A DNA stretch of 64,000 bases from Lacticaseibacillus daqingensis (GCF_003946115.1 NZ_RHOH01000004.1:62001-126000); one strand, 5' to 3'. Counted from the first letter of the stretch, positions 46,291 through 54,797 are shown. A program made the numbers and translations. Notes: generated by a model from the letters alone, not told the origin.

Positions 46291-46310
46291 ATTCTGAATA
46301 TTTTTACCAT
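46291..46310. promoter_or_regulatory. Possible ARG box upstream of argR
   Basis: ATTCTGAATATTTTTACCAT contains TGAATA and an imperfect mirror, loosely fitting the TGAATAAAAATTCA-type ARG box. It would allow ArgR self-control, but the match is weak. The surrounding AT-rich stretch (46262-46395) probably holds the argR promoter. Confidence 0.3.
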
Positions 46311-46433
46311 ATCAGGCTTGAGACTGTCTTTTTATACAGATTTAGTCCGTCAAGTCGCCGACTGAGGCGTCTCATCACAATAAATATACATGCCCCATCG
46401 TCATGTGGCTGGGGTAATAGCCAGCGCTAGAAC

Positions 46434-46464
46434 CAAAAAACGGCATGGGTCGCCCCACACCGTT
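46434..46464 (-). terminator. tlyA terminator
   Basis: Stem AACGG-TG-TGGG/CCCA-TG-CCGTT with T6 on the minus strand, 18 nt after tlyA. Confidence 0.8.
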
Positions 46465-46481
46465 CTGCGTTGTCCTTGCGG

Positions 46482-47306
46482 TCAGTGCCCGCTCGGCCGC
46501 AGCTCCGCATACGCGCGAGCTAGCGTCTCCGACACAGACACGGTATCCGCCAAAACGCCCACCGCGCCGCCGTTTTGAAGGTGGATCAGAAACTCAATGT
46601 TCCCTTCACCGCCCTTGATGGGGCTGAAGTCCAGGCCGAGCACGTTGTAGCCCGCACCCAGCGCAAAATTGACGATCATCTCCAGCACGGCCTGGTGCAC
46701 AGCCGGGTCGCGCACGATGCCCTTCTTGCCGACATTGGCCGGCCCGGCTTCGAACTGCGGCTTGATCAGCGCGACCGCGTGCCCGGCCGGCTCAAGAATG
46801 GCCTTGAGCGGTGGCAGGATCAGCTTCAGCGAGATGAAGGACACATCCGTCATCGCAAACTCCACCGGGCCAAGCGTGAAGTCTTCCGGTTTGCTGTAGC
46901 GGAAGTTGACGCGCTCCATCACGCTGACGCGCGGGTCCTCACGCAGCTTCCAGGCCAGCTGGTTGTAGCCGACATCGAGCGCGTAGCTCAGCTTAGCACC
47001 ATTTTGCAGGGCGACATCGGTGAAGCCACCGGTGGAGGCCCCGATGTCCAGCACGGTTTTGCCCGTCAAGTCGAGGTCAAACACCGTCAGCGCCTTGGCC
47101 AGTTTCAGCCCCCCGCGACTGACGTACGGCATCACCTTGCCCTTCACGTGCAGGACGGCCGCCGCATCGATCTTGACGCCCGGCTTGTCCAGCCGCTCAT
47201 TATTCTGATCGTACACCTCGCCGGCCATCACCGCCCGCTTGGCCTGCTCACGCGACGTGAACAACCCTTGCTCGACCAACAGCACATCAACACGTTCTTT
47301 TTTCAC
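46482..47306 (-). CDS. tlyA: TlyA family rRNA (cytidine-2'-O)-methyltransferase
   Basis: A 274-aa protein (YqxC/hemolysin A family). N-terminal S4 RNA-binding domain (RVDVLLVEQGLFTSREQAKRAVMAGEV), then an FtsJ-like SAM domain: SRGGLKLAKAL, VLDIGASTGGFTDVALQNGA, DVGYNQL and the K-D-K-E-type residues D (MTDVSFISLK) and K (LIKPQFE). Likely 2'-O-methylates rRNA. GTG start at 47306 behind AAGGAG. Follows ispA in the xseB-ispA-tlyA-argR-recN order. Confidence 0.94.
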   Translation of the reverse strand: MKKERVDVLLVEQGLFTSREQAKRAVMAGEVYDQNNERLDKPGVKIDAAAVLHVKGKVMPYVSRGGLKLAKALTVFDLDLTGKTVLDIGASTGGFTDVALQNGAKLSYALDVGYNQLAWKLREDPRVSVMERVNFRYSKPEDFTLGPVEFAMTDVSFISLKLILPPLKAILEPAGHAVALIKPQFEAGPANVGKKGIVRDPAVHQAVLEMIVNFALGAGYNVLGLDFSPIKGGEGNIEFLIHLQNGGAVGVLADTVSVSETLARAYAELRPSGH

Positions 47307-47315
47307 ACGGACTCC

Positions 47316-48173
47316 TTAATCAAAATACGAGAGAAACGCCTGCAACTGCGGCGCTGGGACGGACAGGTGACCCACGGCTTCACGGGCCAGCATCAGCTGC
47401 GTGGCCAGCGCCTTCCTGGCGCCGGGCAAGCCCAAAATGGCCGGGAACGTCGCCTTGTTTTCGGCCACGTCCTTATTGGCGGTCTTGCCCAGTGCCGCAC
47501 TGGTCTTGGTCACGTCGTTGATGTCATCTTGGATCTGAAAGGCCAGCCCGAATGCCTGGGCGAAGCGGCGCAACGCCACGGCATCCTGCTCGCCGACGTC
47601 GGCCAGCGTGGCCCCCATCATCACGGCGACTTCGATCAGCGCACCGGTTTTGAGCGCCTGCAACAGCCGCAGGTGGGCCACATCGATCAGCTGATTTTCG
47701 CTGGTCATGTCCATCACCTGTCCTGCCACCATCCCGTTGGCCCCCACGGCCTGCGCGAACTGCTGGGTCAGCGTGACCACGGTGGCAGCCGGGGCTTCCG
47801 TCATGCTGAGCATCGCAAAGGCCTCGGCCTGCAGCGCATCCCCCGCCAGAATCGCCATCGCCTCACCAAATTGCTTGTGGCTGGTCGGCTGACCGCGGCG
47901 CAGGTCATCGTTGTCCATCGCCGGCAGGTCATCGTGGATCAGCGAGTACGTGTGCAGGTACTCCAGCGCTGCTGCCGCGGGTAGCGCCGTATCAACGTCG
48001 CCGCCAAAGGTGTCCACGGTGGCCAACAGCAGCAGTGGCCGTAGCCGCTTGCCACCGGCTTCAAGCGAATAGCGCATCGCCTCTGCCAAGGACGCATTAT
48101 GTAAGGCGTCAAGCCGCGCCGTCATGGTCGCGTCAAGCGCCGGCAAAAAGCTTTGGGTGCGCGCGTTAAGCAT
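47316..48173 (-). CDS. ispA: Polyprenyl (farnesyl) diphosphate synthase
   Basis: A 285-aa all-helical prenyltransferase condensing IPP with allylic diphosphates. First Asp-rich motif DDLPAMDNDDLRRG, second DDINDVT, and GGKRLRPLLLLA for substrate binding. Product length (C15 in this operon position) is inferred. Overlaps xseB by 8 nt. Confidence 0.95.
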   Translation of the reverse strand: MLNARTQSFLPALDATMTARLDALHNASLAEAMRYSLEAGGKRLRPLLLLATVDTFGGDVDTALPAAAALEYLHTYSLIHDDLPAMDNDDLRRGQPTSHKQFGEAMAILAGDALQAEAFAMLSMTEAPAATVVTLTQQFAQAVGANGMVAGQVMDMTSENQLIDVAHLRLLQALKTGALIEVAVMMGATLADVGEQDAVALRRFAQAFGLAFQIQDDINDVTKTSAALGKTANKDVAENKATFPAILGLPGARKALATQLMLAREAVGHLSVPAPQLQAFLSYFD

Positions 48174-48390
48174 TTTTCTCCGGCACGAACGTCACGGTCG
48201 TCCCGTCCTCTTTCACCATCTGGGTCACGGTTTGCTCCGCTTCCTTCAGCGTCTTTTCGAGTTGCTTGCTCAGCGTCACGCCAGTCTTGAACTGATCGAG
48301 GGCCTGCTCCAGGGGCACATTACCCTGCTCCAGGTTTGCGACGATCTGCTCCAGTTGGGCCAGGTTCTCTTCAAAAGTTGGTTCAGCCAT
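48166..48390 (-). CDS. xseB: Exodeoxyribonuclease VII small subunit
   Basis: A 74-aa helical hairpin protein, FEENLAQLEQIVANLEQGNVPLEQALDQFKTGV, exact family pattern. ATG at 48390 follows AGAAAGGAAG. Overlaps xseA and ispA by 8 nt each, coupling the subunits. Confidence 0.96.
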   Translation of the reverse strand: MAEPTFEENLAQLEQIVANLEQGNVPLEQALDQFKTGVTLSKQLEKTLKEAEQTVTQMVKEDGTTVTFVPEKNA

Positions 48391-49735
48391 TCTCGCGCTT
48401 CCTTTCTGTTGGGGCCACCACCACTGGGACGGTCCCGTCTTGCACATGCACCGTGACTGAGCGCCCCGGGGTAAAGTCCGCCACCTTGCGCAGCATCGTG
48501 CCATCTGGGCCGGTCACGTAGCTGTAACCACGCGCCAGCGTATGCAACGGGCTGAGGTGATCGAGCGCCTCAACGGCCGCGGCAAACGCCTGGCGGTTGC
48601 GCCCGGTCAGTGTCTGCATCGCGTGCGTGAGGCGTGCTTGATCAGCGGCCACGCGCTGCGCGGTCGTGGTCAGCTGGCCTTGCAGTCGCCGGGGCTGCAA
48701 CGACGCACCGGCGACCGCCACACGGTGCTGCCAGTTGGTCAGCTGCACCGTTAGCCGCTCTTGCAGCTGATTTTTCAGCAGATCCACCTGCTGCGCGTAC
48801 TGGTCGTACAGGCGAGCCGGTTGAGTCAGCACCACACTGTGCTGCACGCGCAAGAGGCGGTCTTGTTGCGCCGTCAAGCGGTTGCGCATCGCCGTCACCA
48901 GCCGCAGTCGGTCCTGCGTGAGGCGGTCCAAGGCATCCACCAGCGTGATCGGGGTGACCAGCTCCGCCGCCGCGGTCGGCGTGGCCGCGCGGTGGTCCGC
49001 AATGAAGTCGGCGATGGTCGTGTCGGTTTCGTGACCGACGGAGCTAACGATCGGCATCGGCATGGCCACCAAGGCACGCGCAACGCGCTCCTCGTTGAAC
49101 GGCCATAGGTCCTCGATCGACCCACCGCCGCGGCCGATGATCAGGGCGTCAAATCCGCCCATCGCCTTGACCCGATTCAGCTGCGTCACCAAACTGTCGG
49201 CCGCAGCCGTCCCCTGCACCACCGCCGGAAACAGCGTCAGTTGTAGGATCGGATAACGCCGCGCCACCGTGGTCATGATGTCTTGGATCACCGCGCCACT
49301 GGGGCTGGTGATGACGGCCACACGCTTCGGAAACAGCGGCAGGGGCCGCTCGTTTTGCGTGAACAGCCCTTCAGCGCCCAGCTTTTGCTTCAGCTGTTCC
49401 AGGGCCTGATACAAGGCGCCCACGCCATCGGGCTCCATGGACTCAATGACGATCTGGTACTGGCCGCTGGCATTGTACAGCGTCACGCGCCCAACCACGC
49501 GCACCTTCATCCCCTCCTCGGGGCGAAACTTCAGCTTAGCGAAGGCCGCCTTGAACATGACCGCACTGATTTTGGCGTGGTCATCCTTCAAGGAGAAGTA
49601 TTGGTGGCCCGGCCGCAGCCGGAAGTTTGAGACCTCACCGGTCAAAAAAACGCGGTTGAGGTACGGATCTAGGTCAAACTTGCGACGCAGGTACTGCGTC
49701 AGCGTGCTGACCGAGAGATAGTCTGGTTCAGGCAT
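48383..49735 (-). CDS. xseA: Exodeoxyribonuclease VII large subunit
   Basis: A 450-aa nuclease subunit. N-terminal OB fold (VFLTGEVSNFRLRPGHQYFSLKD), catalytic core VAVITSPSGAVIQDI, GRGGGSIEDLWPFNEE, SSVGHETDTTIADFIADHRA(A)TPTAAAE, then a long coiled coil. Forms ExoVII with many XseB copies, degrading single-stranded DNA. Confidence 0.96.
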   Translation of the reverse strand: MPEPDYLSVSTLTQYLRRKFDLDPYLNRVFLTGEVSNFRLRPGHQYFSLKDDHAKISAVMFKAAFAKLKFRPEEGMKVRVVGRVTLYNASGQYQIVIESMEPDGVGALYQALEQLKQKLGAEGLFTQNERPLPLFPKRVAVITSPSGAVIQDIMTTVARRYPILQLTLFPAVVQGTAAADSLVTQLNRVKAMGGFDALIIGRGGGSIEDLWPFNEERVARALVAMPMPIVSSVGHETDTTIADFIADHRAATPTAAAELVTPITLVDALDRLTQDRLRLVTAMRNRLTAQQDRLLRVQHSVVLTQPARLYDQYAQQVDLLKNQLQERLTVQLTNWQHRVAVAGASLQPRRLQGQLTTTAQRVAADQARLTHAMQTLTGRNRQAFAAAVEALDHLSPLHTLARGYSYVTGPDGTMLRKVADFTPGRSVTVHVQDGTVPVVVAPTERKRENG

Positions 49736-50579
49736 TCAATCGCCTCTTTGCGAGTTCTACAGTTTGCATCATCAAAGCCGCGATGGTCATCGGTCCAACG
49801 CCGCCAGGGACCGGAGTGATCGCCCCGGCGATCGGCGCCACCGCAGCGTAATCGACGTCACCGACGAGCTGGCCGGCGGCGTTGCGGTCCATGCCGACAT
49901 CGATGACAATGGCGCCGGGGTTGACCATCTCTGCCGTGATGAACTCCGGCAGGCCGGTCGCCACCACGAGGAGGTCCGCCTGGCGCGTCACCGCCGCAAG
50001 GTCTTTGGTCTTGCTGTGGGCAATCGTGACGGTCGCATTATGGTTCAGCAGTAACCCGGCCATCGGGCGCCCGACGATGTTGGAGCGTCCGACGACCACG
50101 GCGTTCATGCCGGTCACATCGATGTCGTAATGGGCCAGAAGCGCCATGATGCCAAACGGCGTGGACGCCACAACACCTGGCGTGTGGGTCCACAGGCGGC
50201 CGACGTTGACCGGGTGGAAGCCATCCACGTCCTTGTTCGGGTCGATCGCTTCGATCACCGTGTCGGCGTCGATTTGGGCCGGAAGCGGCAGCTGGACCAG
50301 GATGCCGTCGATGCTGGCATCGTGATTCAGCGCATCGATGACCGCCAGCAGCTCGGCTTGGGTCGTGGTGGCCGGCATGGTTTTTTTGACCGAGTTGATC
50401 CCCAGCCCCTCGGCGCGACGCTGCTTATTGCGCACGTAGATGGCACTGGCCGGATCGTCCCCTACCAGCACCACGGCTAGGCCCGGGGTCACCCCTTGGG
50501 CGCGCATCGCGCTCACCGTATCCTTTAAGTCTGCCATCAACGTGTTCGCGGTTTGTTTGCCATCAAGAATTGTCGTCAT
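49728..50579 (-). CDS. folD: Methylene-THF dehydrogenase / methenyl-THF cyclohydrolase FolD
   Basis: A 283-aa bifunctional one-carbon enzyme. Lys in YVRNKQRRAEGLGI, ILVQLPLP, DVDGFHPVNVGRL, and the NADP-binding VVGRSNIVGRPM are present. It makes 10-formyl-THF used by Fmt. ATG at 50579 follows GGAGGAGG. TATAAT-like hexamers lie 20-35 nt upstream, suggesting its own promoter after the nusB terminator. Confidence 0.97.
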   Translation of the reverse strand: MTTILDGKQTANTLMADLKDTVSAMRAQGVTPGLAVVLVGDDPASAIYVRNKQRRAEGLGINSVKKTMPATTTQAELLAVIDALNHDASIDGILVQLPLPAQIDADTVIEAIDPNKDVDGFHPVNVGRLWTHTPGVVASTPFGIMALLAHYDIDVTGMNAVVVGRSNIVGRPMAGLLLNHNATVTIAHSKTKDLAAVTRQADLLVVATGLPEFITAEMVNPGAIVIDVGMDRNAAGQLVGDVDYAAVAPIAGAITPVPGGVGPMTIAALMMQTVELAKRRLNA

Positions 50580-50653
50580 GGTGGTCCTCCTCCGTATTAT
50601 AAATGATTATATGCTCAGGTACAAAAACTTAAATATTGGGGGTAAAACACGAA

Positions 50654-50680
50654 AGAGGCTGGAAGTGACTTCCAACCTCT
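50654..50680 (-). terminator. nusB terminator
   Basis: Stem GAGGTTGGAAG/CTTCCAGCCTC (one G-U), loop TCA, followed by CTTTCGTGTTTT on the minus strand. Confidence 0.7.
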
Positions 50681-50690
50681 CTCACGCGTT

Positions 50691-51086
50691 TTAGGCTTGG
50701 ACGAATTGGCCCAAGATCCCGTTGACGAACTTTGCGGCCTGCTCGTCGCTGTACTTGCGTGCCAACTCGATCGCTTCGTTGACCGCGACCTTGTCCGGCA
50801 AGTCTGCTTCGAACTGCACCTCATAAAGCCCCAGTCGAAGCACGATCAGGTCGGGCCGGGTCAGCCGATCAAGCCGCCAGCCGGCCTTCAGCTTGCTGGT
50901 GATGGCCGCGTCGAGCGCCGCCTCATTGGCCAAAACGCCATCGATCAGGCCCACCATGTAGGCGCTGGCCGTCGTATCGGCCGGCAGCACATCGGCGTAG
51001 ACCTGCTCGCGGTCCGCCTCCGGGTTACCGTCCAGGGCGAAAAGCGCCTTAAAGGCGGCTTCTCGTGAATCATGTCTGCCTAGCAT
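50691..51086 (-). CDS. nusB: Transcription antitermination factor NusB
   Basis: A 131-aa all-helical protein. RHDSREAAFKALFALD, LTRPDLIVLRLGLYEVQF and VNEAIELARKYSDEQAAKFVNGILG are the NusB signatures. It binds boxA of rRNA leaders with S10. Starts directly after the yqhY stop. Confidence 0.97.
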   Translation of the reverse strand: MLGRHDSREAAFKALFALDGNPEADREQVYADVLPADTTASAYMVGLIDGVLANEAALDAAITSKLKAGWRLDRLTRPDLIVLRLGLYEVQFEADLPDKVAVNEAIELARKYSDEQAAKFVNGILGQFVQA

Positions 51087-51530
51087 TTAGTCGTCATCCT
51101 CGGTTTCGTTGTCCTCATCATCGTCTTTGAACAGGTCGTCTGGGTCGAGTTTGGCCGCCTTTTCCGGCACCACTCCGACAACATGCACATTGACCTCATC
51201 CAGCGTCAGGTCGGTCATGTACAGGAGCTGTTCGCGCAGGGTTTCCTGCATCGTCATGGCCACTTTCGGGACCGACACACCGTAATCCAGGTAAACGTAC
51301 ACATCCGCACTGAGCCGCGTGCCATCCACCGTCAGCGCCACGCCCTTCCCGTGGTTTGCGCGGCCAAACCACGCGTTGATGGAGCTTGCAAGGGTCCCAC
51401 GCATCTGGTAGACGCCGTCAACGGAGACGGCGGCGATGCCCAAGATGACCTCCAAAACTTCGGGCACGATCTCGATCGTCCCCTGTGCATCCGTGCGATT
51501 GGCAAGTATGATATTTGTTTCTTCAGCCAT
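51087..51530 (-). CDS. yqhY: Asp23/Gls24 family protein YqhY
   Basis: A 147-aa paralogue of YloU: TIEIVPEVLEVILGIAAVSVDGVYQMRG and VDGTRLSADVYVYLDYGVSVPKVAM. The C-terminal 20 residues are almost all Asp/Glu. Its place between efp/accBC-type genes and nusB is conserved in Firmicutes; in Bacillus it has been linked to acetyl-CoA carboxylase control, though no acc genes are here. RBS GGAGG precedes the ATG. Confidence 0.93.
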   Translation of the reverse strand: MAEETNIILANRTDAQGTIEIVPEVLEVILGIAAVSVDGVYQMRGTLASSINAWFGRANHGKGVALTVDGTRLSADVYVYLDYGVSVPKVAMTMQETLREQLLYMTDLTLDEVNVHVVGVVPEKAAKLDPDDLFKDDDEDNETEDDD

Positions 51531-51571
51531 TAGGCATCCTCCTCATATCGTCGTGCGGTGGCTCGCGCGAG

Positions 51572-52129
51572 TTAAGCGCGCGAGATGTAGCTTCCGTCCT
51601 GCGTGTTGATCGTCAGCATGTCGCCTTCGTTGACAAAGAACGGCACATTGACCACCAGCCCGGTTTCCATTGTGGCCGGCTTGGTCCCACCGCTGCTGGT
51701 GTTCCCGCGCACGCCCGGTTCGGTGGCGGCAACGGCCAGATCCACCGTGTTCGGCACTTCAACGCCCAACGTTTCCGCACCGTGCATCATGATCTTCACT
51801 TCCATGTTTTCTTTCATGTACTTCAGCTCGTTGCGAATCTCATCCCCTGGCAGGGTGAGCTGCTCGTAGCTTTCCATATCCATGAACACATAGGAGTCGC
51901 CATCCGCGTAAAGGTACTGCATCGTCTTCGTGTCGATCTGCGCCTTTTCGACCTTTTCCGTCGAACGGAAGGTCTTTTCCTGAACCGCGCCAGTACGCAG
52001 GTTCTTCAGTGTGGAGCGAACGAAGGCAGAGCCCTTACCCGGCTTCACGTGCTGGAATTCGACGATCCGCCAGAGCCCGCCCTCCACTTCGATGGTCAAG
52101 CCGTTTTTAAAGTCGTTAACAGAAATCAT
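51572..52129 (-). CDS. efp: Translation elongation factor P
   Basis: A 185-aa, three-domain factor relieving stalling at polyproline. [35 protein letters not shown]: the tip is Lys in PGKGSA, which can be modified (5-aminopentanolylation in Bacillus; not inferable here). C-terminal OB domain [24 protein letters not shown] precedes the ATG. Confidence 0.97.
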   Translation of the reverse strand: MISVNDFKNGLTIEVEGGLWRIVEFQHVKPGKGSAFVRSTLKNLRTGAVQEKTFRSTEKVEKAQIDTKTMQYLYADGDSYVFMDMESYEQLTLPGDEIRNELKYMKENMEVKIMMHGAETLGVEVPNTVDLAVAATEPGVRGNTSSGGTKPATMETGLVVNVPFFVNEGDMLTINTQDGSYISRA

Positions 52130-52165
52130 TATGGTTCCTCCATTGTCGTTTGTCCATTACCTTTA

Positions 52166-52194
52166 ACTATATCAATCCTGTGGGTGCGGCGCAA
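52166..52194 (-). promoter_or_regulatory. efp promoter (TTGCGC-17-TATAGT)
   Basis: -35 TTGCGC (52189-52194) and -10 TATAGT (52166-52171), 17 bp apart, about 37 nt upstream of efp. Confidence 0.65.
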
Positions 52195-52212
52195 CACGCG
52201 CCGGACCCACAG
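52178..52212 (-). terminator. Strong hairpin after pepQ, overlapping the efp -35
   Basis: CTGTGGGT-CGGCGC pairs with GCGCCG-ACCCACAG around AACAC with one G-G mismatch: 14 pairs. No U-run follows. Located 60 nt after pepQ, it can end pepQ transcription, yet its loop region contains the efp -35. Confidence 0.6.
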
Positions 52213-52271
52213 TCAAACGACAAGGTGGGGATGCCCCCGTTCATTCGCCCAAGGGCCACTGCGCGTTTGGG

Positions 52272-53354
52272 TCACGGGGTCACCTGCACAATCGGGAGCT
52301 CGGCCGGGGCTGGCGTGCTCAGCAACTGCGCGCCGGTGGCGGTGATCAGCAGGTCGTCTTCGATCCGCACCCCGCCAATCCCCGGCAGGTAGATGCCGGG
52401 CTCATCGGTTTCGACATTGCCCGCAACTTGGCCGACCTGGTTGTAAATGCCCCAGGCACCTGGCCCCTCATGGATCGACAGCCCGATGCCGTGGCCGGTC
52501 CCGTGGCCAAAGTACTGGCCGTAGCCCGCTTGATCGATCAACCCGTGCGCGTAGTCGTTGATGGCCTGGCCAGTGACTCCCGGGGCCATCAGCTCAGCCA
52601 CGCCCCGGTTCGCGGCGTACACCACGCGGTAGATGGCCTTGATCTGCGGATCCGGCTCCCCCACCGCGAAGGTGCGGGTCAGATCAGACACGTAGCCGTG
52701 ATAGACACAGCCCCAGTCCAGGGTCACCACATCGCCGGCTTCGATCACCTTCGTCGTCGCCGCACCGTGGGGCATCGCCGAGCGGGCGCCACTGGCGACG
52801 ATCGTCTCAAAGGAGGTGCCAGAGGCCCCGAGCCGGCGCATGAAGAAGTCGAGGTCAAGTGCGACCTCAGCCTCGGTCATCCCGGGCCGAATCGTTGCGA
52901 GGACGTGCTGGTAGCCCGCCTCCGCGATCTCGATCGCCTTTTGGATCAACGCCAGCTCGCTGGCGTCCTTCACTTCCCGCAGCGTGCCCACAAAGTTGGT
53001 CGTGGCCACCCACTCGCTCGTTTCGGGCAGCTTGGCGAAGCTGGCATACACCAGCGTTTCCGCCTCAAAGCCGATTCGGTGCAGGTCGTGCTGTTCCGAT
53101 AAATCCCCCGCTTCTGCAAATAGCCCATGTTGGTGCAGGACCAGGGTGGCGTTATGCACCTCCACCTTGACCTGCTCCGTGAACCGTGAGTCCGTGATCA
53201 GCCATGCCGTTTTGGCGCTCACAAGTAGCGCACTTTCATCCCCGGTGAAGCCGGTCAGGTAGGTCACATTGACCGGATCGGTCACCAAGATCGCGTCCAG
53301 CGCCTGAGTCTTAAGTTTGGCCTGCAGTCGGGTCAATCGCGTTTCTGCCATCAT
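52272..53354 (-). CDS. pepQ: Xaa-Pro peptidase, M24B family (PepQ/PepP type)
   Basis: A 360-aa metallopeptidase cleaving X-Pro bonds, useful for casein peptides imported by Opp. Creatinase-like N-domain; pita-bread fold with metal ligands Asp (VTLDWGCVY), Asp (SDLTRTF), His (GHGTGHGIGLSIHEGP), Glu (DEPGIYL) and Glu (GVRIEDDLL). Prolidase versus aminopeptidase P cannot be settled; the position beside efp matches Bacillus YqhT. ATG at 53354 follows GGAGG. Confidence 0.92.
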   Translation of the reverse strand: MMAETRLTRLQAKLKTQALDAILVTDPVNVTYLTGFTGDESALLVSAKTAWLITDSRFTEQVKVEVHNATLVLHQHGLFAEAGDLSEQHDLHRIGFEAETLVYASFAKLPETSEWVATTNFVGTLREVKDASELALIQKAIEIAEAGYQHVLATIRPGMTEAEVALDLDFFMRRLGASGTSFETIVASGARSAMPHGAATTKVIEAGDVVTLDWGCVYHGYVSDLTRTFAVGEPDPQIKAIYRVVYAANRGVAELMAPGVTGQAINDYAHGLIDQAGYGQYFGHGTGHGIGLSIHEGPGAWGIYNQVGQVAGNVETDEPGIYLPGIGGVRIEDDLLITATGAQLLSTPAPAELPIVQVTP

Positions 53355-53379
53355 CGCTTACCTCCATCTCTGAGTTCTT

Positions 53380-53530
53380 CGTCGCGCAACGTGGTGCATG
53401 AGGGCGCGGGCTCAATCAGCTAGCCACTCACGCCTAAGTGCTGGATTGGATCAGGTTGTTTGAACGCAGTACGTGACAACCTGACATGCGTCGAAAGCCC
53501 ATCTCTCATAACCGCACCACGTCACGCTGG
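53380..53530 (-). repeat. Intergenic repeat, locus C (single closed element)
   Basis: Arms GCGCAACGTGGTGC-ATGAGGG (53384-53404) and CTCTCAT-AACC-GCACCACGTCACGC (53503-53527) pair with three mismatches and a 4-nt bulge (AACC) at the same place as in locus B. Inside lies a perfect 9-bp hairpin, TCAGGTTGT/ACAACCTGA, and CGCCTAAGTGC. Flanked on the left by TTCGTC as in the other copies and on the right by the rpmA terminator. It occupies most of the gap before the pepQ ribosome site, so it may lie in the pepQ 5' leader. Confidence 0.82.
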
Positions 53531-53533
53531 GAT

Positions 53534-53559
53534 AAAAAAACGCCCCGTTGCCGGGGCGT
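53534..53559 (-). terminator. rpmA terminator
   Basis: Stem CGCCCCG/CGGGGCG, loop GCAA/TTGC, T7 on the minus strand, 8 nt after rpmA. Confidence 0.9.
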
Positions 53560-53566
53560 CAATGTG

Positions 53567-53857
53567 TTATTCAGCTTGTTCGACTGGATAAACAGATACT
53601 TGCTTACGATCGCGGCCAAGGCGTTCGAATTTTACGATGCCATCAGCTTTTGCGAACAAAGTATCGTCGCCGCCGCGGCCGACGTTCGTGCCTGGGTGAA
53701 TCTTGGTCCCGCGTTGACGGTACAAGATGTTGCCGGCAAGTACGAATTGGCCGTCAGCGCGCTTGGAGCCAAGACGCCGACCAGCGGAGTTCCGCCCGTT
53801 AGAAGTGGAACCGCCCCCCTTATGGTGGGAGAAGAATTGTAAGTTCATCTTTAACAT
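53567..53857 (-). CDS. rpmA: 50S ribosomal protein L27, with cleavable N-terminus
   Basis: A 96-aa protein beginning [17 protein letters not shown]. In Firmicutes lacking the short form, the first nine residues up to FF are removed by the Prp protease before assembly; the motif is present and prp is the adjacent gene. The rest ([33 protein letters not shown]) is standard L27, whose N-terminal tail reaches the peptidyl transferase centre. Confidence 0.97.
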   Translation of the reverse strand: MLKMNLQFFSHHKGGGSTSNGRNSAGRRLGSKRADGQFVLAGNILYRQRGTKIHPGTNVGRGGDDTLFAKADGIVKFERLGRDRKQVSVYPVEQAE

Positions 53858-53882
53858 AGTCTGTACACCTCCGAATATTGAA

Positions 53883-54230
53883 TTAGGCTTTATGCGTGTG
53901 AGTCACAACGTGCACATAATCGTGATGGTCCTGCGCGATCTCGCTGAGCGTGAGATACAGGCTTTCAAGGAGCGTCTGCGTAGTTCGTTGCGCCTCAGCG
54001 GTCAAGGTGGTCGGGATGCTGGCCTCGATGTGGCCACCGTTCACCTCATCGGCGAACGTGACTGGGTCAAACCCCGCCATCACCTCAATGCTGTTGGCGA
54101 TCCCGATCGTCACGGCCGAAACCGCGGCACACACAATGTCGTGCCCGTAGTCCCCTGAATCCGCGTGACCCGTCAGCTTGAACTGTTGAAAGGCCCCTGC
54201 TGGATCGCGCGAAAAGACTGCTTTGATCAT
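53883..54230 (-). CDS. prp: Ribosomal-processing cysteine protease Prp
   Basis: A 115-aa protease (YsxB family) that cleaves the L27 N-terminal extension. Catalytic His22 in GHADSG and Cys34 in [10 protein letters not shown] are in the expected spacing. Encoded between rplU and rpmA, as in Staphylococcus and Bacillus, so substrate and enzyme are co-expressed. Confidence 0.95.
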   Translation of the reverse strand: MIKAVFSRDPAGAFQQFKLTGHADSGDYGHDIVCAAVSAVTIGIANSIEVMAGFDPVTFADEVNGGHIEASIPTTLTAEAQRTTQTLLESLYLTLSEIAQDHHDYVHVVTHTHKA

Positions 54231-54245
54231 GTGGTCAACTCCTAT

Positions 54246-54557
54246 TTAGGCGTTGATTGCGTCGATGACAACCTTCGTGTAAGGTTGACGGTGACCCTTC
54301 TTCTGGTGGCTGTGCTTCTTAGGCTTGTACTTGAAGGTCACGACCTTCTTTTCACGCCCTTGCTTCTCAACCTTACCAGTTACGGTCGCGCCGTCGAGGA
54401 CCGGGGTCCCGATCTTCGCCGCACCATCACCTGCAACCAAGATCACTTGGTCGAAGGTAACCGTTGCGCCTTCTTCAACATCGAGCTTCTCGACGTAAAG
54501 TGCTTCGCCGACTTCGGCTTTGTATTGCTTACCGCCAGTTTTGATAATTGCGTACAT
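54246..54557 (-). CDS. rplU: 50S ribosomal protein L21
   Basis: A 103-aa 23S-rRNA-binding protein, [18 protein letters not shown] ... [19 protein letters not shown]. The ATG at 54557 has CAGGAGGTG at 6 nt; ATG three codons earlier lies on the ribosome site. First gene of rplU-prp-rpmA with a structured leader. Confidence 0.98.
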   Translation of the reverse strand: MYAIIKTGGKQYKAEVGEALYVEKLDVEEGATVTFDQVILVAGDGAAKIGTPVLDGATVTGKVEKQGREKKVVTFKYKPKKHSHQKKGHRQPYTKVVIDAINA

Positions 54558-54589
54558 CTTGTGCACCTCCTGTTGCCCGTAGGCTTTTT

Positions 54590-54657
54590 CCCCTGAGGAC
54601 TCGCCAAGTTAGGTGCTACGCTTCAAAACCTAACGTTGCGCGGTTGCAGTTGAGGGG
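54590..54657 (-). ncRNA. rplU 5' leader (L21-leader-like element)
   Basis: On the minus strand, outer pairing CCCCT (54653-54657) with AGGGG (54590-54594) encloses a perfect stem GTTAGGT/ACCTAAC (54608-54614 with 54628-54634). It lies between the rplU promoter and ribosome site, where Firmicutes carry the L21 leader motif thought to mediate autoregulation. The Rfam assignment is by position and structure only. Confidence 0.6.
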
Positions 54658-54676
54658 TGACAAATACAACGTAACG

Positions 54677-54705
54677 ATTATAGCAAAGCCCCTTGGGGAA
54701 CACAA
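54677..54705 (-). promoter_or_regulatory. rplU-prp-rpmA promoter (TTGTGT-17-TATAAT)
   Basis: -35 TTGTGT (54700-54705), -10 TATAAT (54677-54682), 17-bp spacer, about 120 nt before rplU, leaving room for the leader. Confidence 0.82.
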
Positions 54706-54738
54706 GTAGAAGTTCGGCACGCAAAAACGTCGCACCGC

Positions 54739-54767
54739 TTGTTGTCCCCGGCCAACTCCGCTATACT
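54739..54767 (+). promoter_or_regulatory. Promoter of the 77-aa membrane protein gene (TTGTTG-17-TATACT)
   Basis: -35 TTGTTG (54739-54744), -10 TATACT (54762-54767), 17 bp, 30 nt before the ATG. Confidence 0.75.
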
Positions 54768-54797
54768 GACTGACAGACAAAGACAAGGAGCGCATCC

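Noticed and set aside
46575-47984. 469-aa plus-strand frame opposite tlyA and ispA
   Set aside because: Spans two well-supported minus-strand genes, has His/Gln/Arg-rich composition and no ribosome site or family match.
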